Assembly: GCF_014524545.1 (NCBI RefSeq)
Contig: NZ_CP053557.1
Location: 707,501 to 771,500 of the forward strand
DNA from: Exiguobacterium sp. Helios
GTDB lineage: Bacteria > Bacillota > Bacilli > Exiguobacteriales > Exiguobacteriaceae
Length of the DNA stretch: 64,000 nucleotides
Reading direction: 5' to 3'
In this document: one piece after another, positions 23,841 to 37,086 of the stretch
How the letters are laid out: every line of letters begins with the position of its first letter
How positions within the stretch are numbered: position 1 is the stretch's first letter
Position numbers and translations under genes: made by a program
The notes under the pieces: model-generated
The model's database searches: none
The model's input: only the letters and a program-made list of their open reading frames with translations
What the model was told of the DNA's origin: nothing

Positions 23841-24524
23841 ATGTTGTTACCCTATAACGAATGGCGTCATGTCTTTAAACTCGATCCGGCAAAAGAGATT
23901 GAAGAGGCTGCTCTTCAAGCGATTGCGACTTCGGGAACGGATGCCATCATCGTCGGAGGGACCGATGATATCACCCTCGATGCGACACTGGATTTACTGA
24001 TGCGCTTGCGGCGGTATCCGGTCGCTGTGGCACTGGAAGTATCGGAGCTTGAGGCCGCGACGATGGGATTTGATGCATATTTGACGCCGAGTGTCCTCAA
24101 CAGCGGAACGCTTGAGCACGTGATTGACAAGCAAGTCGAAGCGCTGGAAGAAGTCGGACATATGCTCGCGCATCAAGATCTGGTCGGGGAAGGGTATATC
24201 GTCCTGAACGCTGACGCCAAGGTCGCCCGTGTCACACAAGCAAAACCTCTTAATGATGATCAAGTGGTCGCTTACGCGCAACTGGCGGACAGTGTCTTTC
24301 GGATGCCGATCATTTATCTCGAGTACAGCGGTATGTATGGTGATCCGTCACTCGTCGCCTCCGTCAAACGGGTCTTGAAGCAAGGCCGTCTGTTCTACGG
24401 CGGTGGTATTGATTCCATCGAACGGGCACAGGAGATGTTGACACATGCCGATACGATCATCGTCGGCAACATCATCTATGACAATTTAGAAGCGGCACTT
24501 GCGACTGTCGCAGCAACACGATAA
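23841..24524 (+). CDS. pcrB: Heptaprenylglyceryl phosphate synthase
   Basis: A 227-residue TIM-barrel prenyltransferase that joins heptaprenyl diphosphate to glycerol-1-phosphate, the Bacillota relative of archaeal GGGP synthase. Typical segments are HVFKLDPAKEI, DAIIVGGTDDI, YLEYSGMYGDP and LFYGGGIDSIERAQEM, the last forming the phosphate site. I place the start at ATG 23841 (MLLPYNEWRHVFKLDP), matching the family N-terminus; codons upstream cross the terminator. It precedes pcrA as in B. subtilis. Confidence 0.95.
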   Translation: MLLPYNEWRHVFKLDPAKEIEEAALQAIATSGTDAIIVGGTDDITLDATLDLLMRLRRYPVAVALEVSELEAATMGFDAYLTPSVLNSGTLEHVIDKQVEALEEVGHMLAHQDLVGEGYIVLNADAKVARVTQAKPLNDDQVVAYAQLADSVFRMPIIYLEYSGMYGDPSLVASVKRVLKQGRLFYGGGIDSIERAQEMLTHADTIIVGNIIYDNLEAALATVAATR

Positions 24525-24568
24525 AATATAAGAACAAAAGTTCGGAATATAGAAATGAGGCTATTTAG

Positions 24569-28803
<4,235 letters not shown>

Positions 28804-28836
28804 CAGAAAATCCGTCAAACAGATGATTTAAATAAA

Positions 28837-28876
28837 AACAGGGAAGGTGGCATGCATCATGCGCCTTCCCTGTTTC
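28837..28876. terminator. Bidirectional terminator between ligA and the sortase gene
   Basis: A long inverted repeat AACAGGGAAGG...CCTTCCCTGTT lies between two convergent genes. The plus strand has TTT after it, and the minus strand has a better T-rich tail (TTTTTATTT). Confidence 0.85.
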
Positions 28877-28896
28877 GTATTGAAGTGTACGGAGAA

Positions 28897-29469
28897 TTAC
28901 AACGATTCGGTTTTGATTAAAATCCCTTGTTTAATCAAACGATTGGTTGCCGTTTCCGGCGGATCACACGTAATCAGTGTAAGGGTTGCTTGTTTGACGT
29001 CTTGATTTAAGACGGACAAATCCGTTGGTTTGACAAGTTGTGAGGTCTTCATTTGATAGGTATACCGATGACTTTTTGTCGTCACGATGACATGTGCACC
29101 CGTTTTCAACTCGGGCAGACGGTTGAAATGCAGTCCTTTCGTGAAACTGCGGTGTCCCGCTAAGGCGTAATTCCCTTTACCGGGCGCGCCGGTTCCTTTC
29201 AGATGACCGATGCTTTGATCAAGAATGGTCGTCGAAGCACCTTCTAAGATGACCTGTTCAAAATCAAGTGATGGAATCGTCAGTAAGCCGCTACCGTTTG
29301 TTGCGACCGGTTTCTTCGTTTCCTTGGCATCGACCGCCTTTAAATTTTGTGTCCATTGCTGTTTTAGTTCGTCAGCGGCCTGTTGTTTTTGATGATTGGT
29401 ATACATCGGCCAAAGAATGAGCAGGATGCCGGCAATCAAAAGAAGAAGACCAAGAAGTCGTCGTTTCAT
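28897..29469 (-). CDS. Sortase (class D-like transpeptidase)
   Basis: A 190-residue sortase anchored by an N-terminal membrane helix at residues 5-21. It would cut a C-terminal sorting motif and join the protein to a cell-wall or other amine acceptor. The catalytic His is in YALAGHRS (His106), the Cys in TLTLITCDP (Cys168) and the Arg in ATNRLIK (Arg177). TLITCDP fits class D rather than A. No protein with an LPXTG-type end is in the window, so its substrates are elsewhere. Ribosome site AAAGGA. It is divergent from camS. Confidence 0.92.
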   Translation of the reverse strand: MKRRLLGLLLLIAGILLILWPMYTNHQKQQAADELKQQWTQNLKAVDAKETKKPVATNGSGLLTIPSLDFEQVILEGASTTILDQSIGHLKGTGAPGKGNYALAGHRSFTKGLHFNRLPELKTGAHVIVTTKSHRYTYQMKTSQLVKPTDLSVLNQDVKQATLTLITCDPPETATNRLIKQGILIKTESL

Positions 29470-29557
29470 AAAAAAATCCTTTCATCTGCTGAAAAGCAGG
29501 ATATACTTTTTTGAAAATCAGGGAAAAACTACACCTTCCCCGATGGAAAACTATTCT

Positions 29558-29565
29558 GTTATGAT
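29558..29565 (+). promoter_or_regulatory. Candidate extended -10 promoter of camS
   Basis: TGTTATGAT at about 29557-29565 is an extended -10 element 38 bases before the camS ATG. There is no good -35, which extended -10 promoters tolerate. Confidence 0.45.
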
Positions 29566-29603
29566 AGAGAGAACGATTTTGAAAACATGGGGTGCGAAAA
29601 CAG

Positions 29604-30782
29604 ATGAAATCTAAAAAAATAGTCGCGTTGACGTTGACGAGTACACTATTCCTCGGCGCGTGTTCGTTTGATTTATCACAAAAAAGCGATACAAAAGAAG
29701 TCATTACAGAGAGTGAACAAGGAAAAGAAGTCCAGGCTGTCGTCAGTCCGGCGATTGATACGACCGATTCCTATTACCGGACCGTCTTACCGTTCCGGCC
29801 GAGTGTCGCTCGCGGGATGACACAAAAACGAGTCAGTTCACGCCTGGAGCTGGATGAAATCGAGACCGGATTGATGCGTCACTCCACTCAATTTTTTGCT
29901 CCGGATAAATACTATTATCAAGAAGGACAACTGCTCGAGGCCGATCAAATTGCCCAGTGGTTGTTACGAAAAGGAAAAGCCGGGGATGGTGTCAGTGATC
30001 CGAACGGCTTGAACCCTGCCTATACGACCGGAAAGTCTTACAAAGAAAAAAACCAAAAGTCTCCTTTGATTCTATCGCACATTTTGGAACAGGACTACAT
30101 GTTGGAAGAAGATAAAAAACTCGAACTCGGCGGGACATCCGTCGCTTTAGTCTTAAACAGCGAATATGTTTTCCAGGATGAAAACTACGGTCCGACCTAT
30201 ACCGTGAAACTCGACGAGAAAAAAGTCATCGCAGAAGGAAAACGGATGGCAAATGAATTGGTCAAGAAAATGCGGAAAACGGACGGTATCAAAACGACAC
30301 CGATCCACGTCGCCTTGTATTTGCAGGAAAGTGAAGGGTCACCGGTTTCCGGACATTATGTATCTTCCGCCTTTATCGGGCGCGGCAATCAGATCAGTTC
30401 GAACGACTGGAAGAACTATGATGAAAAATACTATTACTACCCATCGGGTGCCGCGACGAACGATGTCCGTGATGATTCCGCGAAGTTTGATTTGTTCAAG
30501 GACCGCCTCGAAGACTATTTCCCGAACTACACCGGTATGATGGGAGAAGGCTTTTATCAGGAAGGTGAACTGAAGAAGTTGGAAATCAAGATTCCGGTTC
30601 AGTTTTACGGAAAAGCAGAACTCGTAGCGTTCATTCAATATGTGACCTACTTGCTCGAAAATCGTTGGGAATACAATCGGAATGTCCCGACAACGATTAC
30701 CGTCACGAACTTGAACGGCGATACGGAAGCGATGTTATTCATCGAGCCGGATATGAAAAAACCGATTGTCAAAATCCGTTGA
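29604..30782 (+). CDS. camS: CamS family lipoprotein (YerH-like)
   Basis: A 392-residue secreted lipoprotein. The signal peptide ends in the lipobox LFLGAC (Cys20), so it should be lipid-anchored outside the membrane. The body matches the CamS/YerH family, named after the Enterococcus/Staphylococcus sex-pheromone precursor, including DYMLEEDKKLELGGTSVALVLNSEYVF and a C-terminal TITVTNLNGDTEAMLFIEP. The role of the mature lipoprotein is not established. The order ligA then camS is as in B. subtilis, apart from the inserted sortase on the opposite strand. A terminator follows. Confidence 0.93.
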   Translation: MKSKKIVALTLTSTLFLGACSFDLSQKSDTKEVITESEQGKEVQAVVSPAIDTTDSYYRTVLPFRPSVARGMTQKRVSSRLELDEIETGLMRHSTQFFAPDKYYYQEGQLLEADQIAQWLLRKGKAGDGVSDPNGLNPAYTTGKSYKEKNQKSPLILSHILEQDYMLEEDKKLELGGTSVALVLNSEYVFQDENYGPTYTVKLDEKKVIAEGKRMANELVKKMRKTDGIKTTPIHVALYLQESEGSPVSGHYVSSAFIGRGNQISSNDWKNYDEKYYYYPSGAATNDVRDDSAKFDLFKDRLEDYFPNYTGMMGEGFYQEGELKKLEIKIPVQFYGKAELVAFIQYVTYLLENRWEYNRNVPTTITVTNLNGDTEAMLFIEPDMKKPIVKIR

Positions 30783-30800
30783 TTTCATTTGAACAGACAG

Positions 30801-30828
30801 GCTCCTTGCGCAAGCAGGAGTCTTTTTT
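30801..30828 (+). terminator. Terminator after camS
   Basis: CTCCTTGC and GCAGGAG pair around a GCAA tetraloop with one bulged T, followed by TCTTTTTT. Confidence 0.85.
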
Positions 30829-30917
30829 GTTGAGTCTAAGCTGACTTTTAAGCACAACAAAACAACGATTTACTATTGTCAGATTTCTTTAGATTTACGA
30901 AAGCCGTCTTGAAAGCG

Positions 30918-30968
30918 CATAATAGAAAAGAAGCATCATGCGAATCAGCAGAGACACGCTGGATTCGC
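30918..30968 (+). promoter_or_regulatory. Possible promoter and leader hairpin of the RpiR gene
   Basis: CATAAT at 30918-30923 could be a -10, with only a weak -35. A hairpin follows (GCGAATCAGC at 30940-30949 with GCTGGATTCGC at 30958-30968, one bulge) and then CTGTTTT. It could be a weak attenuator or an operator. The rest of the 30829-31000 gap shows nothing else. Confidence 0.35.
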
Positions 30969-31000
30969 CTGTTTTAATCCATGGTAAGGGAGCGGGTCGC

Positions 31001-31855
31001 ATGAAAGGTGGTATTTTTTCACAGATTAGCGCCGTCCACGAAGAGTTGCCTTCTTCTTCGCGGAAAGTCGCTGATTTTGTTTTAGCGCATATGAATGAAA
31101 TCGCGGGGATGACGATTCATCATTTAGCCGAGGAATCGGGAACAAGTGCCGCAGCGGTCGTCCGTTTTTGCCGGGCACTCGGTTTAAAAGGATATCCAGA
31201 ACTGCGGATGCGGATTTCAGCGGATACGGCACGAACCGATTTAAAGGGGTATCATGATATTGAAAAAAATGAACGGCCTGCTGACTTAGTGGAAAAAACG
31301 GTCAGCAACAGCATTCAAGCCTTACAAGATACGGCGAAACAATTGAGTGAAGACCGGATTGCCGAAGCGGCGGATGTCTTGGACCAGGCACGCGCAATTT
31401 ACTTTTACGGAATCGGGGCATCGAACGTCGTCGCGTTGGATGCTGCACAAAAATGGACACGCGTCGGGAAACTGACGATTCAGGAATCGGATCAACATCT
31501 CGTCGCGACGATTCTTGCGAACGCCAGTCCGGATGATGTCTTTTTTGCGATTTCTTACAGTGGTGAAACCGAGGAAGTCGTCGAGTTAATCCGGCTTGCC
31601 AAGATTCGCGGGCTGAAAGTCATCAGTTTGACGCGGTTCGGGGATAACCGGGTCAGCCAGTTGGCGGATATCGCCTTATGGACGTCACGGGCGCCGGAAG
31701 CGCCGTTACGCAGTGCGGCCTTAAGTTCGCGTCTCGCCCAGTTGTTTGCGATTGATGTGTTGTTTTTATCCTATGCTGCTGTCCATTATGACGATACGAT
31801 CGAACGGCTGCAGTATACACGGGAAAGCGTCAAGATGTTGCACAGTAAAAAATAG
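31001..31855 (+). CDS. RpiR/MurR family transcriptional regulator
   Basis: A 284-residue regulator with an N-terminal RpiR-type helix-turn-helix (TIHHLAEESGTSAAAVVRFCRALGLKGYPELRMRI) and a C-terminal SIS sugar-phosphate domain (YFYGIGASNVVALDAAQKW, AISYSGETEEVVEL). Such proteins sense phosphorylated sugars, often amino-sugar derivatives. The ATG at 31001 (MKGGIFSQISAVH) matches the family start; in-frame upstream sequence runs through the leader hairpin. It lies 12 bases before the M20 peptidase-like gene and probably controls it. The ligand is unknown. Confidence 0.9.
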   Translation: MKGGIFSQISAVHEELPSSSRKVADFVLAHMNEIAGMTIHHLAEESGTSAAAVVRFCRALGLKGYPELRMRISADTARTDLKGYHDIEKNERPADLVEKTVSNSIQALQDTAKQLSEDRIAEAADVLDQARAIYFYGIGASNVVALDAAQKWTRVGKLTIQESDQHLVATILANASPDDVFFAISYSGETEEVVELIRLAKIRGLKVISLTRFGDNRVSQLADIALWTSRAPEAPLRSAALSSRLAQLFAIDVLFLSYAAVHYDDTIERLQYTRESVKMLHSKK

Positions 31856-31867
31856 GGGGCGTACATA

Positions 31868-33043
31868 ATGAAACAGACAGTGGAAGAGATGGTGGAGCAG
31901 TTATTTCCAGTGATGGTCGAACGGCGTCGGTATTTACATCAACATCCGGAGTTGTCGTTTCATGAGGTCGATACCCCGCAATTCATTGCGGATCGATTGA
32001 CGGAGCTTGGGATTGAAGTCCGGACCGGTGTCGGTGGCCGGGGGGTAGTCGGAACGATTCGCGGAGGAAAACCGGGAAAAACGGTCGCACTGCGGGCAGA
32101 CTTTGATGCGTTGCCGATTCAGGATGAAAAAACCGTCGATTACCGGTCGATCGTGCCCGGTGTCATGCATGCATGCGGACATGACGGCCATACAGCGACG
32201 TTACTTGCCGTCGCCGAAATTCTGGTCCGTCAGAAAGAACAGTTGGCAGGGAACGTCGTCTTGATTCACCAACACGCGGAAGAAGTCGTTCCGGGCGGGG
32301 CACGGGACATGGTTGCCGACGGATGCCTCGACGGTGTCGATGTCATCTTCGGAACCCATCTGTGGTCGACGACGAAACTTGGAACGATTGGTTACCGGAT
32401 CGGTCCTGTCATGGCAGCGGCCGATAAGTTCGAGTTGACGTTGTTCGGGCGCGGGGGACATGGCGCGAAGCCACACGAAACGATTGATGCCGTCGTACTC
32501 GGGGCGACGGTCGTCAAAGAGTTGCAAAGTATCGTCAGCCGCCGACTCGATCCGCTTCAGCAAGCGGTCTTGACCATCGGAACACTGCATGCCGGGAATA
32601 CGTTTAATGTCATTGCCGACAGTGCGGAACTGACCGGGACAATCCGGACATTTGATCCGGAAGTCGCTGAGCAAATCGTCCACGAAATGGAACGGACGAT
32701 TAAAGGCGTGTGTGACGCGGCAGGGGCGACCTATTCGTTTACGTACGAAAGAGGATATCCGGCGGTCGTCAATCATCCGCAAGAAACGAACCTTTTACGG
32801 ACCGTTGCGTCTGACATCATGGGTGCGGATCACGTCTTTGAAATTGCTCCGACGATGGGCGGCGAAGACTTCGCGTATTATCTGCAACAAGTACCCGGCA
32901 CCTTTTTCTTCACGGGAGCAGGGGACGAAACCTTTTATCCCCATCACCACCCGAAGTTTGACTTTGAAGAGCAGGCGATGCAGCATGCAGCCCGTATTTT
33001 AATCGAAGTGACCTTACGTTATCTCGAAGAGTCCAGTAATTGA
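31868..33043 (+). CDS. M20D amidohydrolase (N-acyl amino acid/hippurate hydrolase-like)
   Basis: A 391-residue metal-dependent deacylase. The metal-binding parts are HACGHDGHTATLL, HQHAEEVVPGG and, near the C-terminus, PTMGGEDFAYYLQQ. GRGGHGAKPHETIDAV belongs to the dimerisation/lid domain. Relatives split N-acyl amino acids, indole-acetyl conjugates or N-acetyl-diaminopimelate, and the sequence does not decide among these. The M20 enzyme needed by the acetylated lysine pathway (dapL) is absent from the dap operon here, but linkage to an RpiR regulator argues for a catabolic role. Good ribosome site; terminator downstream. Confidence 0.88.
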   Translation: MKQTVEEMVEQLFPVMVERRRYLHQHPELSFHEVDTPQFIADRLTELGIEVRTGVGGRGVVGTIRGGKPGKTVALRADFDALPIQDEKTVDYRSIVPGVMHACGHDGHTATLLAVAEILVRQKEQLAGNVVLIHQHAEEVVPGGARDMVADGCLDGVDVIFGTHLWSTTKLGTIGYRIGPVMAAADKFELTLFGRGGHGAKPHETIDAVVLGATVVKELQSIVSRRLDPLQQAVLTIGTLHAGNTFNVIADSAELTGTIRTFDPEVAEQIVHEMERTIKGVCDAAGATYSFTYERGYPAVVNHPQETNLLRTVASDIMGADHVFEIAPTMGGEDFAYYLQQVPGTFFFTGAGDETFYPHHHPKFDFEEQAMQHAARILIEVTLRYLEESSN

Positions 33044-33046
33044 CGA

Positions 33047-33096
33047 AAAGACACCCATTTTCCGGCCGATGATGACCGGAAGACGGGTGTCTTTTT
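33047..33096 (+). terminator. Terminator after the M20 hydrolase gene
   Basis: AAAAGACACCC pairs with GGGTGTCTTTT, with an inner TCCGG/CCGGA stem, and ends in a T run. The A run on the left also allows use by ywbE from the other strand. Confidence 0.85.
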
Positions 33097-33107
33097 CATG
33101 TGCTCTC

Positions 33108-33299
33108 TTATAAGATTTCTTGAACCCGACCGACTTGTCCGTCTTCGAGACGGACTTTGATTCCGTGCGGGTGATTCGGCGACTTGGTCAACAGATCCTT
33201 GACGATTCCTTCCGTCCGTTTACCTGTCCGCTGGTCTTGTTTTAATACGATACTGACGTGTTGTCCGATTTTAACATCGGCGCGTTTTTTACCATCCAT
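33108..33299 (-). CDS. ywbE: YwbE family protein
   Basis: A 63-residue protein matching the YwbE family: KIGQHVSIVLKQDQRTGKRTEGIVKDLLTKSPNHPHGIKVRLEDGQVGRVQEIL fills most of it. It looks like a small beta-barrel (KOW/SH3-like), but the function is unknown. The ATG follows AAAAAGGAGCGATC. A TGATATACT extended -10 element on the minus strand (AGTATA at 33335-33340 on plus) is a likely promoter. Confidence 0.9.
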   Translation of the reverse strand: MDGKKRADVKIGQHVSIVLKQDQRTGKRTEGIVKDLLTKSPNHPHGIKVRLEDGQVGRVQEIL

Positions 33300-33415
33300 G
33301 TCTTGATCGCTCCTTTTTCATAATGCTAGTTGTCAGTATATCATGGTTTCCTGGAGCGAAACTTGTTTGAGGAAAATGCGTAAAGTGAAAAGAACAAAAG
33401 AATCGTCAAAAAAAG

Positions 33416-33432
33416 TTTGACTATATTTGACC
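33416..33432 (+). promoter_or_regulatory. CtsR operator
   Basis: TTTGACTATATTTGACC is an exact match to the inverted form of the CtsR heptad repeat (GGTCAAANANRGTCAAA). The second half overlaps the -35 box of the promoter below, so CtsR binding should block transcription until heat or protein stress. Confidence 0.93.
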
Positions 33433-33455
33433 AATTGACTGACCAATTCTATAAT
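33427..33455 (+). promoter_or_regulatory. Promoter of the J-protein/clpB operon
   Basis: TTGACC (33427-33432), 17 bp, and a consensus TATAAT (33450-33455) form a strong housekeeping promoter. Confidence 0.9.
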
Positions 33456-33491
33456 TAAGATACAGAACAAAAAGTTAAGGGAGTGATCAGC

Positions 33492-34358
33492 GTGGCGAAA
33501 GACTATTATCGAACGCTTGGTGTCGAGAAGACGGCATCGAACCAGGAAATCAAACGGGCATACCGGAAGCTTGCGAAACAATACCATCCGGACGTCAATC
33601 AGGAAGCGAGTGCGGATCAGCGCTTCAAAGATATCCAGGAAGCGTTTGATGTCCTCGGGGATGAAGAAAAACGGGCACAGTATGATCAATATGGAAGTAA
33701 CTATGAACGGATGGCTGGAGCGGGGTATGGACAGTCAGCCGACTATGACGATCTTTTCCGCCAATTCAACGGACGTCAATCCCGGACGGCGGGATCGGCA
33801 GGGCAATCGTTTGGATTTGAAGATATGTTCGGTTCGTTTTTTAGTCAAGAACCGGAAGAAACGGACGAAGAACTCGAATTGACGGTTCCGTTAAGTCATC
33901 TCAGTCAGAATGACAAGGTGACGATCCGACTGGCGACAGGAGCCATTCAAATGAGTCTGCCGAAAGATTTGTATGACGGGAAAAAAGTCCGGTTACGCGG
34001 GAAAAGTTCGAAACGCAACCGTAAAGGAATTGCGGGAGATGTGTACGTGACGATTCACCTGAAGGATGATGATCAATTCCGCCGGCAGGAAACCGATGTC
34101 ATCTCGACTGTCCGTGTCTATCCGACGGTATTTGTTCTCGGTGGAGAAGTCGTGGCAGATACGTTGGAAGGAAAACGTGTCAAATTAAAAATCAAGCCCG
34201 GCACAAAACCGGGAGCCCGTCTTCGGATCCCGAATCGGGGACTCAGTAACCGGGAGGGACACCGCGGTGCCTTGCTGGTTCAACTGGAAGTCAAATTACC
34301 GGAAATGGAACCATCGTTTTATGAAGAGTGGGAAAATCGTTTATCTGTGAAGGAGTGA
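33492..34358 (+). CDS. CbpA-like J-domain co-chaperone
   Basis: A 288-residue DnaJ-type protein. It has an N-terminal J domain with HPD at residues 32-34 (QYHPDVN), a G/Q/F-rich linker (about 70-118), and two C-terminal substrate-binding beta domains, with no zinc-finger CXXCXGXG repeats. It should stimulate DnaK ATPase activity and hand substrates to it. The start GTG at 33492 is supported by AAGGGAG; a GTG at 33483 would sit on that ribosome site. The gene is eight bases from clpB and shares its CtsR-controlled promoter, which suggests a disaggregation module with DnaK and ClpB. Confidence 0.92.
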   Translation: MAKDYYRTLGVEKTASNQEIKRAYRKLAKQYHPDVNQEASADQRFKDIQEAFDVLGDEEKRAQYDQYGSNYERMAGAGYGQSADYDDLFRQFNGRQSRTAGSAGQSFGFEDMFGSFFSQEPEETDEELELTVPLSHLSQNDKVTIRLATGAIQMSLPKDLYDGKKVRLRGKSSKRNRKGIAGDVYVTIHLKDDDQFRRQETDVISTVRVYPTVFVLGGEVVADTLEGKRVKLKIKPGTKPGARLRIPNRGLSNREGHRGALLVQLEVKLPEMEPSFYEEWENRLSVKE

Positions 34359-34365
34359 CGGGAAA

Positions 34366-36939
34366 ATGGATTTCGAAAAATTAACGGACCGGGCACATGA
34401 AGCCATCGTATCGGCACAAGCCATTGCCAAACAGCGTCGACACAGTGAGATTACAGAGTGGCACTTGTTGCTGGCTTTGCTTTCACAAGAAGAAGGCATT
34501 GCACGGATTGTTTTTGAGAAACTCGATCAACGGATCGACCAGTTGGAGACGGGCGTCAATGAAGCACTCGGACGGTTACCGGCGCTCGGTCAATCCTCGA
34601 CGCCGCGAATCAGCAACTCCTTATTGCAGGTGTTGACGGAAGCAGAAACCGAAGCCCGTTTGATGCAAGACGATTACGTTTCTGTCGAGCACTTATTGTT
34701 AGGTCTTGTGAAACAATCCAGTCCGGCGACACAATATTTGCGGAGTCAGGGTGTGACCGAGCAGGTCTTGCGGGAAGCCATCATCGAGATGCGGGGCAAC
34801 CGGAAGGTGACGACGAAAAATCCGGAAGCGACCTTTGATGTCCTGAAGAAATACGGGCGGGATCTCGTCGCGGATTTCCGGTCCGGTAAAACGGATCCGG
34901 TCATCGGACGGGATGACGAGATTCGCCGGGTCATCCGGATTCTCAGCCGGAAAACAAAAAATAATCCCGTCCTGATCGGCGAACCTGGGGTCGGTAAAAC
35001 GGCAATCGTCGAAGGACTGGCTCAACGGATTGTCCGGGGCGATGTACCGGAGAGTCTCAAAAACAAACAGTTGTTCAGTCTCGATATGAGTACGCTTGTC
35101 GCGGGTGCCAAATACCGTGGTGAATTCGAAGAACGTCTTCAGGCGGTCTTAAATGAAGTTAAGGAAGCAGAAGGACAGATTCTGTTGTTCATCGACGAAT
35201 TGCACACGATTGTCGGTGCCGGGAAGACCGAAGGCGCGATGGATGCCGGAAACATGCTGAAACCGATGCTTGCCCGCGGAGAGCTGCACTGTATCGGTGC
35301 GACGACTTTAGATGAATACCGGAAGTACATCGAAAAAGATCCTGCACTTGAACGCCGCTTCCAACAAGTGCTGGTCGCGGAACCGGATGTCGAAGATACG
35401 ATTTCGATTTTACGTGGTCTGAAAGAACGGTTTGAAATCCATCATGGTGTCCGGATTCATGATAATGCCCTGGTTGCGGCAGCCATCCTGTCAGACCGGT
35501 ACATCACGGACCGTTTCATGCCCGATAAAGCCATTGATTTAGTCGATGAAGCGTGTGCGATGATTCGGACCGATATGGAATCGATGCCGGCGGAACTGGA
35601 TTCACTCGTCCGCCGTGTCATGCAACTTGAAATCGAAGAAGCCGCACTGAAAAAAGAAACCGATGAAGCATCCCGGAAACGACTCGAGACCCTGCAACAG
35701 GAACTCAGTTCTGTCCGGGAAGACGAAAGTGCGCTCCGGACACGATGGGAACGCGAGAAAGACAGTTCCCAAAATGTCCAGCAGTTGCGGGCAGATCTTG
35801 AAAAAGCAAAACTGGCTCTTCAGGAAGCTGAAGGACGGTATGATTTGAATACAGCCTCGGAAATCAAATACGGACAGATTCCGGCACTTGAAAATCAGTT
35901 GAAAGTGGCGGAAGAATCAGCGGAACACGTCGCGCATGAACTCGTCCGGGAAGCCGTGACGGACGAAGAGATTTCCGATATCGTGTCGAAGTGGACGGGA
36001 ATTCCCGTCAGCCGTCTCGCACAAGGGGAACGCGAAAAGTTACTGTATTTAGAAGATACGTTGCATGAACGTGTTTTTGGTCAGGATGAAGCAGTCCGGC
36101 TGGTCTCGGATGCTGTCATCCGGGCGCGTGCAGGAATCAAAGATCCGAATCGTCCAATCGGTTCGTTCCTGTTCCTTGGACCGACAGGAGTCGGGAAAAC
36201 GGAGCTTGCGAAAGCTCTTGCAGCCGCCATGTTTGACAGTGAAGAACACATCGTCCGGATTGATATGTCCGAGTATATGGAGAAACACAACGTTTCCCGC
36301 CTGGTCGGAGCACCTCCCGGTTATGTCGGTTATGAAGAAGGCGGTCAATTAACAGAAGCCGTCCGTCGGAGTCCGTATTCGGTGCTGTTGTTTGACGAAA
36401 TCGAAAAAGCACACGGGGACGTCTTCAATATCTTACTTCAAGTACTGGACGACGGCCGTTTGACCGATGCGCAAGGACGGGTGGTCGATTTCAAGAACAC
36501 GATTGTCATCATGACATCGAACATTGGATCGCATATTTTACTCGAAGCAGCAAAAGACGGTGATATTGATGCGGCCGAAGAAGAAGCGGTCCGCCAAGAA
36601 CTGAAAAAGTATTTCCGGCCGGAATTCCTGAACCGGATTGATGACACGATTCTGTTCCATCCTCTCCACCGGGCGGAAATCGAACGGATCATCGACAAGG
36701 CCGTCAGCAAGATGGCAGAACGTCTGTCAGGTCGTGAAATTACGATTGATGTCACAGAAGCGGCGAAAACGTTAATTTTCAATGAAGCGTTTGAACCACA
36801 GTACGGTGCCCGTCCGATTAACCGGTATATCCAGCGGACGATTGAAACGAAACTGGCACGGGCTCTGATTAGTGGATCCATCCAGGATGGTTCGCATGTG
36901 GCGATCGATACAGACGGTACAGAACTCGTTATCCGCTAA
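34366..36939 (+). CDS. clpB: ATP-dependent disaggregase ClpB
   Basis: An 857-residue Hsp100 protein that rescues aggregated proteins together with DnaK. Order: N-terminal Clp repeats (1-145), first AAA+ domain with [13 protein letters not shown] and [12 protein letters not shown], a long coiled-coil M domain (about 410-520), and the second AAA+ domain with [15 protein letters not shown] and [10 protein letters not shown]. The M domain and total length separate it from ClpC/ClpA. The gene is the second one in the CtsR operon and has its own ribosome site (GAAGGAGTG). Confidence 0.97.
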   Translation: MDFEKLTDRAHEAIVSAQAIAKQRRHSEITEWHLLLALLSQEEGIARIVFEKLDQRIDQLETGVNEALGRLPALGQSSTPRISNSLLQVLTEAETEARLMQDDYVSVEHLLLGLVKQSSPATQYLRSQGVTEQVLREAIIEMRGNRKVTTKNPEATFDVLKKYGRDLVADFRSGKTDPVIGRDDEIRRVIRILSRKTKNNPVLIGEPGVGKTAIVEGLAQRIVRGDVPESLKNKQLFSLDMSTLVAGAKYRGEFEERLQAVLNEVKEAEGQILLFIDELHTIVGAGKTEGAMDAGNMLKPMLARGELHCIGATTLDEYRKYIEKDPALERRFQQVLVAEPDVEDTISILRGLKERFEIHHGVRIHDNALVAAAILSDRYITDRFMPDKAIDLVDEACAMIRTDMESMPAELDSLVRRVMQLEIEEAALKKETDEASRKRLETLQQELSSVREDESALRTRWEREKDSSQNVQQLRADLEKAKLALQEAEGRYDLNTASEIKYGQIPALENQLKVAEESAEHVAHELVREAVTDEEISDIVSKWTGIPVSRLAQGEREKLLYLEDTLHERVFGQDEAVRLVSDAVIRARAGIKDPNRPIGSFLFLGPTGVGKTELAKALAAAMFDSEEHIVRIDMSEYMEKHNVSRLVGAPPGYVGYEEGGQLTEAVRRSPYSVLLFDEIEKAHGDVFNILLQVLDDGRLTDAQGRVVDFKNTIVIMTSNIGSHILLEAAKDGDIDAAEEEAVRQELKKYFRPEFLNRIDDTILFHPLHRAEIERIIDKAVSKMAERLSGREITIDVTEAAKTLIFNEAFEPQYGARPINRYIQRTIETKLARALISGSIQDGSHVAIDTDGTELVIR

Positions 36940-36949
36940 ACTATAGTTT

Positions 36950-36995
36950 AAAAGGTCGTCTCATCCTCTGACAGTCAGGGGAGAGACGACCTTTT
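36950..36995 (+). terminator. Terminator after clpB
   Basis: AAAAGGTCGTCTC and GAGACGACCTTTT form a perfect 13-bp stem with an inner CTCTGAC/GTCAGGG-like stem, ending in TTTT. Confidence 0.9.
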
Positions 36996-37086
36996 GAATG
37001 AGAAGGAAAACTAAAAAAGAATAACGGCATACCTCGTGACGAAAAAGCATGATAAGCTAATGAAAACGACAGGAAGAGGGACTCCG

